In this document: in pieces, positions 22,177 to 30,738 of the stretch
Layout: every line of letters begins with the position of its first letter
How positions within the stretch are numbered: position 1 is the first letter of the stretch
Source: Colwellia_A sp041890515
GTDB lineage: Bacteria; Pseudomonadota; Gammaproteobacteria; Enterobacterales; Alteromonadaceae
Direction: 5' to 3'
Length of the DNA: 43,085 nt
Assembly (NCBI GenBank): GCA_041890515.1
Contig: JASDWX010000113.1
Span: 1-43,085 of the forward strand
Notes under the pieces: model-generated
The model's input: the letters and a program-made list of their open reading frames with translations, nothing else
Database searches by the model: none
Told to the model about the DNA's origin: nothing
Translations under genes and position numbers: made by a program

Positions 22177-25100
22177 AACTATTCTTGCTGAATCAAAAGC
22201 GATAATTAAAGATCGGAAAGGTATTTCTGCTGTTTGGTTAGTTCCCATGATTGCGCTACTTTTCGGTGCTTGGTTAATTGGAAAGTCCCTCTCTGAGAGA
22301 GGCACATTTATTACGGTTCAGTTTGAAAGTGCGAGTGGTATTGTTATTGGTAAAACAGAAGTTCGCTATAAAGGATTAACCGCAGGGGTTGTCAGTGGCG
22401 TTGAAGTATCCGAAGATTTACAGAATGTTATTGTTGAAATTGAAATGATTTCTAGCTCAAAAAAGATGCTCACTGATAAAACACATTTTTGGTATGTCAC
22501 TGCCGATGTTTCTTTTCAAGGTGTTACGGGTTTAGATACCTTACTCTCAGGCAGTTATATTAATGTCATGCCTGATTTTGAAGAACAAGGTGAAGCGCGA
22601 AGTCATTTTATTGCCTTATCTGAAGAGCCTGTTTTAGATCAGTCAACACCAGGTTTGCATATGACTTTAACAACGAAAACACTGGGGTCACTAGGAAAAA
22701 AATCGCCTATATTATTCAAACAAATTACAGTAGGCCATGTCTCGGGTTTTAACTATGAGACTAATTCTGATCTGATCAATATTAATATTTTCATTGAGCC
22801 TCAATACGTTGACTTAGTGAAGGTGAATTCGCGATTTTGGAATGCGAGTGGTGTCACTGTGTCCGGTTCATTAACCAGTGGGTTGCAAGTTAAGACAGGT
22901 TCACTGGCTTCTGTGGTCGCAGGCGGTATTTCATTTGGAAATTCAGAACACGAAGCTATTACGGATCCTGCTAAAAATGGACAAAGCTTTACTTTGTATT
23001 CTGATTTTGAAACAGCGCAGATGGGTCACGAAATTGTATTAACACTAAATTGGGATTCAGGAATAGACAGAGGTGCAGCGATCAGATACCAAGGTTTAAC
23101 CTTAGGAAAAATCACTGACTTCAGCCGTATCGATCCACAAGCGCGCATCATTGTAGCGAGTGCAAAAATCAATCCACGCATTATTCCGTATCTTACGAGT
23201 AAGACTCAATTTTTTGTCGTAGCACCTAAACTCGATTTAGGTGGCGTTACTAATTTACATACCTTAATGCTAGGTGCTCACATTGGTATGAGTCCTTCTG
23301 TTGATGGCGAACCTCTAAATAAATTTACTGTTTATAATCAAAAACCTGCTTATCAATATAATGAGCCGGGGTTACATTTAGTGTTAAAAGCTAAAGATGT
23401 TGGATCGTTAACCACAAGCTCTAGTATTTATTATAAACAACAAAACGTAGGTGATATTCAGGCAATTGAGAATATTGGCCCAAATGAATTTTTAGTACAT
23501 GCTTTTATTGAACCTAAATATAAGAATTTTGTTTCTACTGATAGTCACTTTTGGAATGCAAGTGGCTTGCATATATCAGGGGGCGTGCAAAATTTTGATA
23601 TAAAAGCTCAATCTATTCAGTCAATGCTAGCAGGGGGGATTGCTTTTGATATAGGGACTGGAAATGAAAAATCACCACCTAAGAATGGTGATGATTTTCA
23701 ACTTTATACTGACAAAAATGTAGCTAAACAACGTTCGGTATTCAATCTTCACCTTACTCATGCCAAAGGGCTCAGTACGAAAACACGTATTATGCTTCGA
23801 GGTGAGCAAATAGGCTCTATCCATCAAATTATTCGCCAACAAGATAACGTGACTTTACAGGTTGGTATCTTGCCGAGTTATGAATATATCCTTCGAGAAA
23901 ACAGTCAATTTTGGATGGTAAATGCTGATTTATCTTTGTCAGGCATTACAGACACGGACGCCTTGTTCGGTGGCGCCTACATTAGTGTTAATGTCGGGGA
24001 AGGTAAAAAGTCTCGCGACTTTATTGTTACCGCTTTGCCTCCAGCAAAACATTTTTCGTCAGCAGGACTTCAGCTTTCACTAAAAGCAGAACAAGGTAAT
24101 GTCGTAAACCCTGGGAGTCCAATTAGCTTTAGAGGCATTGCCGTTGGACAAGTTGATAATGTCTCTCTTGATAACACAGGAAATAATGTATCAATAAATA
24201 TTACGGTAGATGAAGAATATCGACATTTGATTTCGAACTTCACGCGTTTTTATAATGCTAGTGGGGTGACAATCAGTGGAGGTTTAGGGAGCTTCATTCT
24301 AAAAACAGAGTCAGCTGATACGATACTAAAGGGGGGCATAAGCTTCTTCAATCCAGAAGTTGATACAGGGCAAGGTACTATTGATGAAGGAGAGGAATTT
24401 ACCTTATTTGATCATATTAAGCATGCTGAATTAGCTGGGGTGGCAATAGAAATACACTTTAGTGAAGTTGCTGGCCTCAAGAATAACTTAAAAATAAAAT
24501 ATCAGGATCAACAAGTCGGCCTAGTCTCTCGTGTTGATTTTGATGAAGAAGGCTTTGGCGCAACGGTTTATGCTTTTTTAGATGATAATGGGCGTAAGTT
24601 TTCAGTAAAAGGCTCTCAATTTTGGCTGGTTAAACCAGAACTTGGACTTGTTGGTTCAACAAATGTAACAGCTATTCTTGATGGTGGGTTCATCGGCATT
24701 ATGCCAGGTAAAGGAAAGCCAAGTATTCGTTTTGAAGCAAAGAGTATTGCACCAATAATGACTGCTCTGCATTCAGGCTTAAACCTTTCGTTAAGCGCAA
24801 AAAGTTTAGGTTCTGTACGAACAGGAAATCCTATTTTATATCGGCAAGTAAAGGTCGGTAAGGTTATTGGTGTTGATTTATCACCTACGGCAGATACGGT
24901 GAATATTTATATTAATATTTTTGACCGTTATGCCCCTTTAGTCAGCCAACAGAGTCAATTTTGGAATACGAGTGGCCTTCGTATAGATGCAGGTGTTTTT
25001 TCAGGAGTCAGCATAGATGCAGAGTCTATAGAAACCCTCCTTTCCGGTGGTATTGCCTTTGCTACCCCTGAAGTTGAAGCTAACAAAATCTTTCAGTCAG

Positions 25101-25186
25101 CAGAACAGGGTCAATCATTCAAATTAGCGGAAGATGTGAATGAAGATTGGCACACCTGGCAGCCTAAAATAAGTTTGTCACAATGA
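22166..25186 (+). CDS. letB: LetB-type MCE protein with eight MCE domains
   Basis: About 1006 residues from the ATG at 22166, which has AAGGG eight bases upstream (an ATG at 22145 is less likely). One N-terminal membrane helix (about 20-40) anchors a long periplasmic chain of MCE/MlaD domains. Eight domain starts are seen near bases 22301, 22650, 23028, 23368, 23733, 24061, 24437 and 24774. E. coli LetB has seven in 877 residues. Odd domains share FW.V...L...G.T....L..G..I; even domains share F(W/Y)N.SG......G followed by GGI.F. The domains therefore alternate, giving four two-domain units. LetB forms a stack of hexameric rings that makes a lipid tunnel between the two membranes; an extra ring would lengthen it. 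It is the last gene of the letA-letA-letB operon. Confidence 0.88.
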   Translation: MANKTILAESKAIIKDRKGISAVWLVPMIALLFGAWLIGKSLSERGTFITVQFESASGIVIGKTEVRYKGLTAGVVSGVEVSEDLQNVIVEIEMISSSKKMLTDKTHFWYVTADVSFQGVTGLDTLLSGSYINVMPDFEEQGEARSHFIALSEEPVLDQSTPGLHMTLTTKTLGSLGKKSPILFKQITVGHVSGFNYETNSDLININIFIEPQYVDLVKVNSRFWNASGVTVSGSLTSGLQVKTGSLASVVAGGISFGNSEHEAITDPAKNGQSFTLYSDFETAQMGHEIVLTLNWDSGIDRGAAIRYQGLTLGKITDFSRIDPQARIIVASAKINPRIIPYLTSKTQFFVVAPKLDLGGVTNLHTLMLGAHIGMSPSVDGEPLNKFTVYNQKPAYQYNEPGLHLVLKAKDVGSLTTSSSIYYKQQNVGDIQAIENIGPNEFLVHAFIEPKYKNFVSTDSHFWNASGLHISGGVQNFDIKAQSIQSMLAGGIAFDIGTGNEKSPPKNGDDFQLYTDKNVAKQRSVFNLHLTHAKGLSTKTRIMLRGEQIGSIHQIIRQQDNVTLQVGILPSYEYILRENSQFWMVNADLSLSGITDTDALFGGAYISVNVGEGKKSRDFIVTALPPAKHFSSAGLQLSLKAEQGNVVNPGSPISFRGIAVGQVDNVSLDNTGNNVSINITVDEEYRHLISNFTRFYNASGVTISGGLGSFILKTESADTILKGGISFFNPEVDTGQGTIDEGEEFTLFDHIKHAELAGVAIEIHFSEVAGLKNNLKIKYQDQQVGLVSRVDFDEEGFGATVYAFLDDNGRKFSVKGSQFWLVKPELGLVGSTNVTAILDGGFIGIMPGKGKPSIRFEAKSIAPIMTALHSGLNLSLSAKSLGSVRTGNPILYRQVKVGKVIGVDLSPTADTVNIYINIFDRYAPLVSQQSQFWNTSGLRIDAGVFSGVSIDAESIETLLSGGIAFATPEVEANKIFQSAEQGQSFKLAEDVNEDWHTWQPKISLSQ

Positions 25187-25433
25187 TTGTAAGATACCTG
25201 TTCGGGTTATATTGACCCAAGCAGACTCGGTTTAAATAAAATCAGAATCATCTGTCTCCTCTTCTAATGAGTTGTAAAGTGTTTTGTAANNNNNNNNNNG
25301 TCTAAAAGCATAATTTTTACATCTTTATTAACAACTATGATAGTGGTCGATACACAATTCCTTACAAAGCAGAGGGTAACGAATTTTTATGACACATGTT
25401 ATTAATTGATTATACAAATAAAAAAGTGAAACC
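25187..25433. other. intergenic region with an assembly gap (N's at 25290-25299)
   Basis: A short AT-rich region between letB and the DUF418 gene, interrupted by ten N's that mark a scaffold join of unknown true size. No gene, terminator or promoter is claimed. The true distance between the flanking genes is not known. Confidence 0.9.
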
Positions 25434-26971
25434 ATGATTGAAAATTAACTAGCCCCACTACATAAACAACTCATACCTTTAACAAATTCAAGTCGTATTG
25501 AAGTGATGGACTTGCTCCGTGGTTTTGCTTTAATTGGCATTATTATGATGAATATAGAGTGGTTTAATCGTCCAGTTAGTGAATTAGTGAGTTTCGACTA
25601 CACTCTCACTGGCTTGGACTGGGCCTCAAGTTGGCTAGTTAAAGTTTTTGTTGAAGGTAAGTTCTATAATTATTCTCAATATTATTTGGCATGGGCTTCG
25701 CTATCATGCTCATTAGAGCACAAGAAGCAGATCGTAAGTTTGGTGCTTGGTTTACCCGCAGAATGTTAGCTTTATTTGTGTTTGGCATGGCACATTTAAT
25801 CTTTTTATGGGGTGGTGATATCATCCATGATTATGCAGTTGGCGGACTTCTTCTCCTAGGGTTTGTTTTACTTTTACGTACTAAAAAATTAGCTAAATTT
25901 AATAAACCAGAAACCTTTGCAAAAGTAGGTTTTTCACTATTATTATTGCCACTATTTGTTTCAATGTTTGCAGCGTTCTATTTTGGTGTAACACGTGACA
26001 ATACTGTAATAACAGATGAATGGAAGCAAAAAACCTCAGTTAATCAAAAGTTTGAAGTTTTACTTAAAAATGAAAAAGATAACCCAACAATATTATTGAC
26101 TGATCCTGATCCTGATATTGCTATAGAAGACGAATTAACCTCAAGTGAAGCAAACGGAAAAACAGAAGAGGCTGATGAGGAAGTAGATGAGGAAGTAGAT
26201 GAGGATAGTATGAATGCTGAAGAACTTATCGTTCATAAAGCTCATGAACTTTTCGAAAGTAAACTAGAAAATGAGAGCCGCTTAACAGAAGAAACTATAG
26301 CATTTACTGAAGGCAGTTATATCGAAGCCACTCAATATCGGGCAAAAAGTGCTCTCGAAGCTTTAGGTCACACACCTTCATTTGCTTTTTTTGTTTGCTT
26401 ACCTCTTTTTATGATTGGCTACTGGTTGGTGGCCAGCGGCAGAATGAAAAATCCAGAATTGCATCAAGGTTTTTTCAGTGTCATGTGTTGGGGTGGATTA
26501 AGCCTTGGTCTCATGTTAAGTCTCGCAGGGGCTTTTATTAGCTTACACCCAGTAGCAAAAGTGGCGATTGAAGTTCAAGCTGGAGGGCAAACCATTTTCT
26601 ACTACGGACAATTTGTTTTATGTGCGGGATATATCGGAATGTTCGTGAAGTTAGCGAATAAAGCTTGGTTTCTAAAAAGCTTTTCCTGGTTAGCATCATT
26701 AGGAAAAATGGCGTTAACGAATTACATTACTCATCCTATTATTTTAACCACTATATTCTATGGTTATGCGGGTGGTATGTTTGGTCAAATAGCCCGCGGA
26801 CAACAAATGTTAATTGTTGTTGCTATTATTTTTGCCCAAGTCATCTTTTGTACCTTGTGGCTAAAATTCTTTAGATTTGGCCCGCTAGAATGGTTATGGC
26901 GCTCAATTACTTATATGAAACTACAGCAATTATTGTTAGATAAACCTATGGCTAAAAGTGTCACTGTTTAG
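25434..26971 (+). pseudogene. DUF418/YeiB family membrane protein with nonsense codon and frameshift
   Basis: Reading from ATG 25434 gives MIEN, then TAA (25446-25448), then LAPLHKQLIPLTNSSRIEV running in frame into MDLLRGFALIGIIMMNIEW, a typical DUF418 start. A CAA-to-TAA change would explain the stop. The frame then breaks near 25671-25676: the first frame runs off as YNYSQYYLAWA while the next frame gives FSILFGMGFAIMLIRAQEAD, so one base is missing. Downstream the family continues (FTRRMLALFVFGMAHLIFLWGGDIIHDYAVGG...) with about eight membrane segments. A very acidic periplasmic loop (EEADEEVDEEVDED, about 175 residues into the second frame) has a repeated gatgaggaagta unit. The end overlaps thiDE tail to tail by 11 bases. 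The defects are real decay or sequence errors near the assembly gap. Confidence 0.8.
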
Positions 26972-28505
26972 TCTTTAGTAAAATTTGCTGAAATTGTTTA
27001 ATCGCAATTTCAGCACTTTTACTTTCAGTGATTGCGGTAACGACAGCAATACTGTCAACACCTGTTTGCCATACTTGTTTAGCCTTTTGTTGGTTAATAC
27101 CCCCAATTGCTACTACAGGAATATCTGTTGATAGCTTCAGTATCTGCTTTAAGTTTTCAACGCCTTGAATTTGCCCTGTCATATTTTTTGTTTTCGTTGG
27201 AAATATTGCACCTATAGCTAAATAGGAAGGTTTCAATTGTTGCGATAATAGAAACTCATAACAACCATGCGTACTAATGCCTAAACGTAGACTAGCTTGT
27301 TGTATCGCCGCTAAATCTGCATTTTGTAAATCTTCTTGCCCGATATGTACACCGTAAGCACCATGTTTTATGGCTAACTGCCAATAATCATTAATACACA
27401 AACGTGTTTTAAATTGTTTACTCAGCGTTATAGCTTCAATGATAAGCGGCTCTATTTCTTGAGCGGTTTTATTTTTTAATCTAAGTTGAATGATTTCTAA
27501 ACCCAAAGGAAATAAACGTTTCAGCCAATAAAGTGAGTTAACTACTGGGTAAAGCCCAAGTTTATTTGAGTTTTCATTGATAAGGTCAAGTGCAGGGAAA
27601 GCCCCTAATGCTGAGTACTTCTGAGTTAATTCGGTACTTATTCTAGGAAAGTATTCAGCTTTATTCGGCCAGTTTGTTTGCTCGAAAGCGCCATAGTAAT
27701 CTGACATTGCTATTTCATTTTTGTGTAACTTTGCTAGGCCTTGATTGATAAATGTTTTTGTTAATGTAAAAGCGTCACGTACTAAATAGCCTTGCGCTAA
27801 AAATGCAGCCAAGGCACTAGCAAAAGAGCAACCTCCACCGTGGTTACAATGGGTATTTATTCTTGGTGATGTTAACTGGTAACTAATGGGGACTTCTTTA
27901 TTGTGATGTAAGCAATAGTCTCGACTAATTTTCTGACCGTTGCTATCTAAAGCGTAACTATGGCCGCCTTTCACTATTACGCTATTAACACCAAGCTTAC
28001 TGATCCGCTCAGCGAGCTCTGCAGGTTTAGCAGATTTTAGGTTCGATAATTGTTGAGCTTCACTTAAATTTGGTGTGATCACGTCAACAAGAGCGAGTAA
28101 AGAAGATAAATCTTCGCGCTGCAATTGTGCAAAGGCACCACCGACACTGGCTTGGCCAACGGGATCAAAAACAACGATTAAGGCTGGATATTTACTTTTT
28201 ACATCAATTAATGTCGAGGTAAGCCAATTTATTTGTTCAATGCTTGCTAACAAACCAATTTTAATTACAAGTGGTGGTTTATCATCAATTAACACATTAA
28301 CTTGTTGCTGTAATATATCGGTATCTACAGGGTTAACCGAGAGCAATTTTTCAGAGTTTTGTATGGTATTAGCGGTAATCAAATGACAAACCTCAACACC
28401 TAAGGAATGACCCGTTTTTATATCGGCGGCAATGCCAGCGCCACCGGAACAATCACTGCCTGAAATAGTCCAGACTATTGGTTTTTTGTGAATGCTTATA
28501 GACAT
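26961..28505 (-). CDS. thiDE: ThiD-ThiE fusion: HMP-P kinase / thiamine phosphate synthase
   Basis: A 514-residue bifunctional enzyme of thiamine synthesis. The N-terminal ThiD domain (about 1-270) phosphorylates hydroxymethylpyrimidine phosphate: WTISGSDCSGGAGIAADIK, VFDPVGQAS, DVITPNLSEA, VIVKGGHS and the anion-hole region HGGGCSFASALAAFLAQG. After a linker, the ThiE domain (about 305-510) joins the pyrimidine and thiazole phosphates: IIQLRLKNKT, LCINDYWQLA, GAYGVHIGQEDL, GISTHGCYE, AIGAIFPTKTKN, VAIGGIN and GVDSIAVVTAI. Both domains look complete. It is the last gene of the thi operon, 4 bases after thiG. No terminator was seen between it and the convergent DUF418 gene, which it overlaps by 11 bases. 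Confidence 0.93.
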   Translation of the reverse strand: MSISIHKKPIVWTISGSDCSGGAGIAADIKTGHSLGVEVCHLITANTIQNSEKLLSVNPVDTDILQQQVNVLIDDKPPLVIKIGLLASIEQINWLTSTLIDVKSKYPALIVVFDPVGQASVGGAFAQLQREDLSSLLALVDVITPNLSEAQQLSNLKSAKPAELAERISKLGVNSVIVKGGHSYALDSNGQKISRDYCLHHNKEVPISYQLTSPRINTHCNHGGGCSFASALAAFLAQGYLVRDAFTLTKTFINQGLAKLHKNEIAMSDYYGAFEQTNWPNKAEYFPRISTELTQKYSALGAFPALDLINENSNKLGLYPVVNSLYWLKRLFPLGLEIIQLRLKNKTAQEIEPLIIEAITLSKQFKTRLCINDYWQLAIKHGAYGVHIGQEDLQNADLAAIQQASLRLGISTHGCYEFLLSQQLKPSYLAIGAIFPTKTKNMTGQIQGVENLKQILKLSTDIPVVAIGGINQQKAKQVWQTGVDSIAVVTAITESKSAEIAIKQFQQILLKTKQ

Positions 28506-28509
28506 AAAG

Positions 28510-29331
28510 CTATCCTTGTTGATGCCAGAATGGAGTATCTAACGTTGGTGTTGATGGATGAGCCGTTTGTCGTTGCTGCATTACGCCAGCGATATATCCT
28601 TGTTCTCCAGCTAAAATAGCCTGTGCAAAGGCTTTTGCCATAATCACTGGGTTATCTGCTAAAGCGATTGCAGAATTTAATAACACGGCGTCGTAACCCA
28701 TTTCCATCGCTAAGCAAGCATCTGAAGGTTTACCAATACCGGCATCTAAAATGAGTGTTGCTTGTGGTAGTCGAAATCGAATGGTTTCTAAATTATAAGG
28801 ATTGATCAAGCCTTTGCCTGTACCTATCGGCGATGCCCAAGGCATGATCACCTGACAACCTAAATCATATAAACGCTGACATATAACTAAATCATCAGTG
28901 CAATAAGGCAGTACTTTAAAGCCGTCGTTTAATAGCTGTTCTGTAGCATGTAACAACTCGATAGGGTCTGGCTGTAGATTATAATCATCACCGATAACTT
29001 CTAATTTAATCCAATCAGTATGAAATATTTCCCTGCTCATTTTCGCTAGTGTTACCGCTTCTTTAGCTGTTTTACAGCCAGCGGTATTCGGTAATAAAAA
29101 CCCATTAGTTTCTTTAACTATTTCTTGAATATATTGCCAAATTTTTGCACCTGCCTGTTCTGCTGGATTTTGCCGCTTTAATGACAGGGTAACAATTTTA
29201 GAACCACTGGCTAAAATCGCTTGTTTCATGATCTCAGGTGAAGGATAAAGCGCACTGCCAATTAGCAGTCGACTATCAACATGCTGGCCGTAAATATTAA
29301 ACTTTGTGTTCATAGACTTAGACATAGCCAC
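28510..29331 (-). CDS. thiG: thiazole synthase ThiG
   Basis: A 273-residue TIM-barrel enzyme that builds the thiazole phosphate ring from deoxyxylulose phosphate, dehydroglycine and the ThiS thiocarboxylate. Family segments are LLIGSALYPSPEIMKQAI, IVTLSLKRQNP, LLPNTAGCKTAKEAVTLA, DWIKLEVIGDD (with the Schiff-base Lys), VLPYCTDDL, GCQVIMPWASPIGTGKGL, LDAGIGKPSDA and GYDAVLLNSAIALADNPV. Start 29331 follows thiS after two bases; a later Met (MNTKFNIYG) may be the true start, making it about 267 residues. Because ThiO is encoded upstream, the glycine imine probably comes from glycine oxidation, not from ThiH. Confidence 0.95.
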   Translation of the reverse strand: MAMSKSMNTKFNIYGQHVDSRLLIGSALYPSPEIMKQAILASGSKIVTLSLKRQNPAEQAGAKIWQYIQEIVKETNGFLLPNTAGCKTAKEAVTLAKMSREIFHTDWIKLEVIGDDYNLQPDPIELLHATEQLLNDGFKVLPYCTDDLVICQRLYDLGCQVIMPWASPIGTGKGLINPYNLETIRFRLPQATLILDAGIGKPSDACLAMEMGYDAVLLNSAIALADNPVIMAKAFAQAILAGEQGYIAGVMQQRQTAHPSTPTLDTPFWHQQG

Positions 29332-29333
29332 AA

Positions 29334-29546
29334 CTAACCTCCCTGAATAGGAAATAGAACATTGATACTATCTCCCTGATTAACTGAAGATTGCGGGTAG
29401 TTTGCTTTACCAACAAAGTCGCCATTAAGCGCAACCGCAAAACTTTGCTGCTGTTGCTCAAACGTCAAATAGCACTGTAATGCGACTAACAAGGTTGGTT
29501 CTTCGGTTTCAATAGAAATCGAGTGTCCGTTTATAAATAATTTCAT
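29334..29546 (-). CDS. thiS: sulfur carrier protein ThiS
   Basis: A 70-residue ubiquitin-fold protein ending in the required Gly-Gly (LFPIQGG), which becomes a thiocarboxylate and hands sulfur to ThiG. FVGKANYP and GDSINVLFPIQGG are typical. It sits between thiO and thiG with 9-base and 2-base spacers. ThiF, which activates the ThiS tail, is not encoded in the window. Confidence 0.93.
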   Translation of the reverse strand: MKLFINGHSISIETEEPTLLVALQCYLTFEQQQQSFAVALNGDFVGKANYPQSSVNQGDSINVLFPIQGG

Positions 29547-29555
29547 AGTACGTTT

Positions 29556-30731
29556 TTAACCTTTATTTATGGCTAACAAGTCACCATACGGAGAGTTTTC
29601 CATCGAACCTTTCGCGAGTAATTGATTAACCGAAAACGTTAACTGCTTTAACACCACAGGCGCAATAAGGAAGCCATGACGAAATAAGCCATTCACTTGG
29701 ATAAGGCGTTGCTGCACCAATATTTTAGGTTGGTTATCGCTAAAAGCGGGTCTTAGCTGAACAATATGCTGGCGAATATTCGCTTCCGAAAAACCTGGAT
29801 GAACACTATAAGCCGCACTGAGTAACTCCATTGAAGAGCGCACTGTCATCGGCCCACAATCTTCACTTTCAATTTCTGTTGCTCCCACCACATAAAAGCC
29901 CTTGGTTTTTGGGGCAATATATAATTGATAACGCGGGTGCATTAATCTAATAGGCCGTGTTAAGTGAACATCGGGCGCAAATAGTTGAAATAACTCACCG
30001 CGTACGCCACGTAAATCTTGTAAGGGCGCGGCCTCGGTTTTACTTTCGTTACTACGCGCACCTGCACCTCGGCAATCTATCGCCAAATCGCATTCCAACA
30101 CATGTTTCTCATTGTTCTTTTCATATGTCACTAAGCAATGATAAACTTGCTGGTCAATATTTATCACAAGCGAATTATCTAACCACGTTAAGTTACTTTT
30201 CTCTAACTGCTGTTGCAGCGCAATCAGTAATTTACGGTTACCAATTTGCCCTTCTTCGGGTAAAAATAATCCTCGATTAAAGCTACGTCCTAACTCGGGT
30301 TCAAGCTCTAGTATTTGCTGACGATTAAGTTGTTGTAGTTGATGTTGCGGGTAATGATTTTTTATATATCTGACGAATCGCTGATAGTCACCTTGGTCTT
30401 GTTCATGACTCACCATTAACGCGCCCGCTTGTTGGAAATAAGTGTAACCCTCAAGCTGAGCCAAAAGTTTAGGCCACAACTTTAAAGATTCAAATCCCAT
30501 TTCAACAATATTTGGCTGTGCATGCATCGCTTCGCCTAGCGGCGTTAATAAACCTGCCGCCGCATAAGCTGCACTTTGATGACCTTGCTTATTATCTTTA
30601 TCAATCAAGGTCACTTGATGACCCTGATTAATCAAAGACAATGCTATTAAACGACCCACTAAACCTGCGCCAATAACAATAATATTGGCGCAGGTTTTAG
30701 TCGGTAAAGTTTGTTTTTCAAAAACAGTCAC
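29556..30731 (-). CDS. thiO: glycine oxidase ThiO
   Basis: A 391-residue FAD enzyme of the DAO family that oxidises glycine to the imine used by ThiG. The dinucleotide-binding motif IVIGAGLVG (GxGxxG at residues 21-26) is followed by VTLIDKD and SAAYAAAGLLTPLGE, typical of ThiO. Later segments are DCRGAGA, GVRGELFQL, LMHPRYQLYIAPK, VVGATEIES, QLRPAFSDNQPKI and NGLFRHGFLIAPV. It lies between thiC (7 bases upstream) and thiS, which supports ThiO over D-amino acid dehydrogenase. Length fits the family. Confidence 0.9.
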   Translation of the reverse strand: MTVFEKQTLPTKTCANIIVIGAGLVGRLIALSLINQGHQVTLIDKDNKQGHQSAAYAAAGLLTPLGEAMHAQPNIVEMGFESLKLWPKLLAQLEGYTYFQQAGALMVSHEQDQGDYQRFVRYIKNHYPQHQLQQLNRQQILELEPELGRSFNRGLFLPEEGQIGNRKLLIALQQQLEKSNLTWLDNSLVINIDQQVYHCLVTYEKNNEKHVLECDLAIDCRGAGARSNESKTEAAPLQDLRGVRGELFQLFAPDVHLTRPIRLMHPRYQLYIAPKTKGFYVVGATEIESEDCGPMTVRSSMELLSAAYSVHPGFSEANIRQHIVQLRPAFSDNQPKILVQQRLIQVNGLFRHGFLIAPVVLKQLTFSVNQLLAKGSMENSPYGDLLAINKG

Positions 30732-30738
30732 GCGTTAA

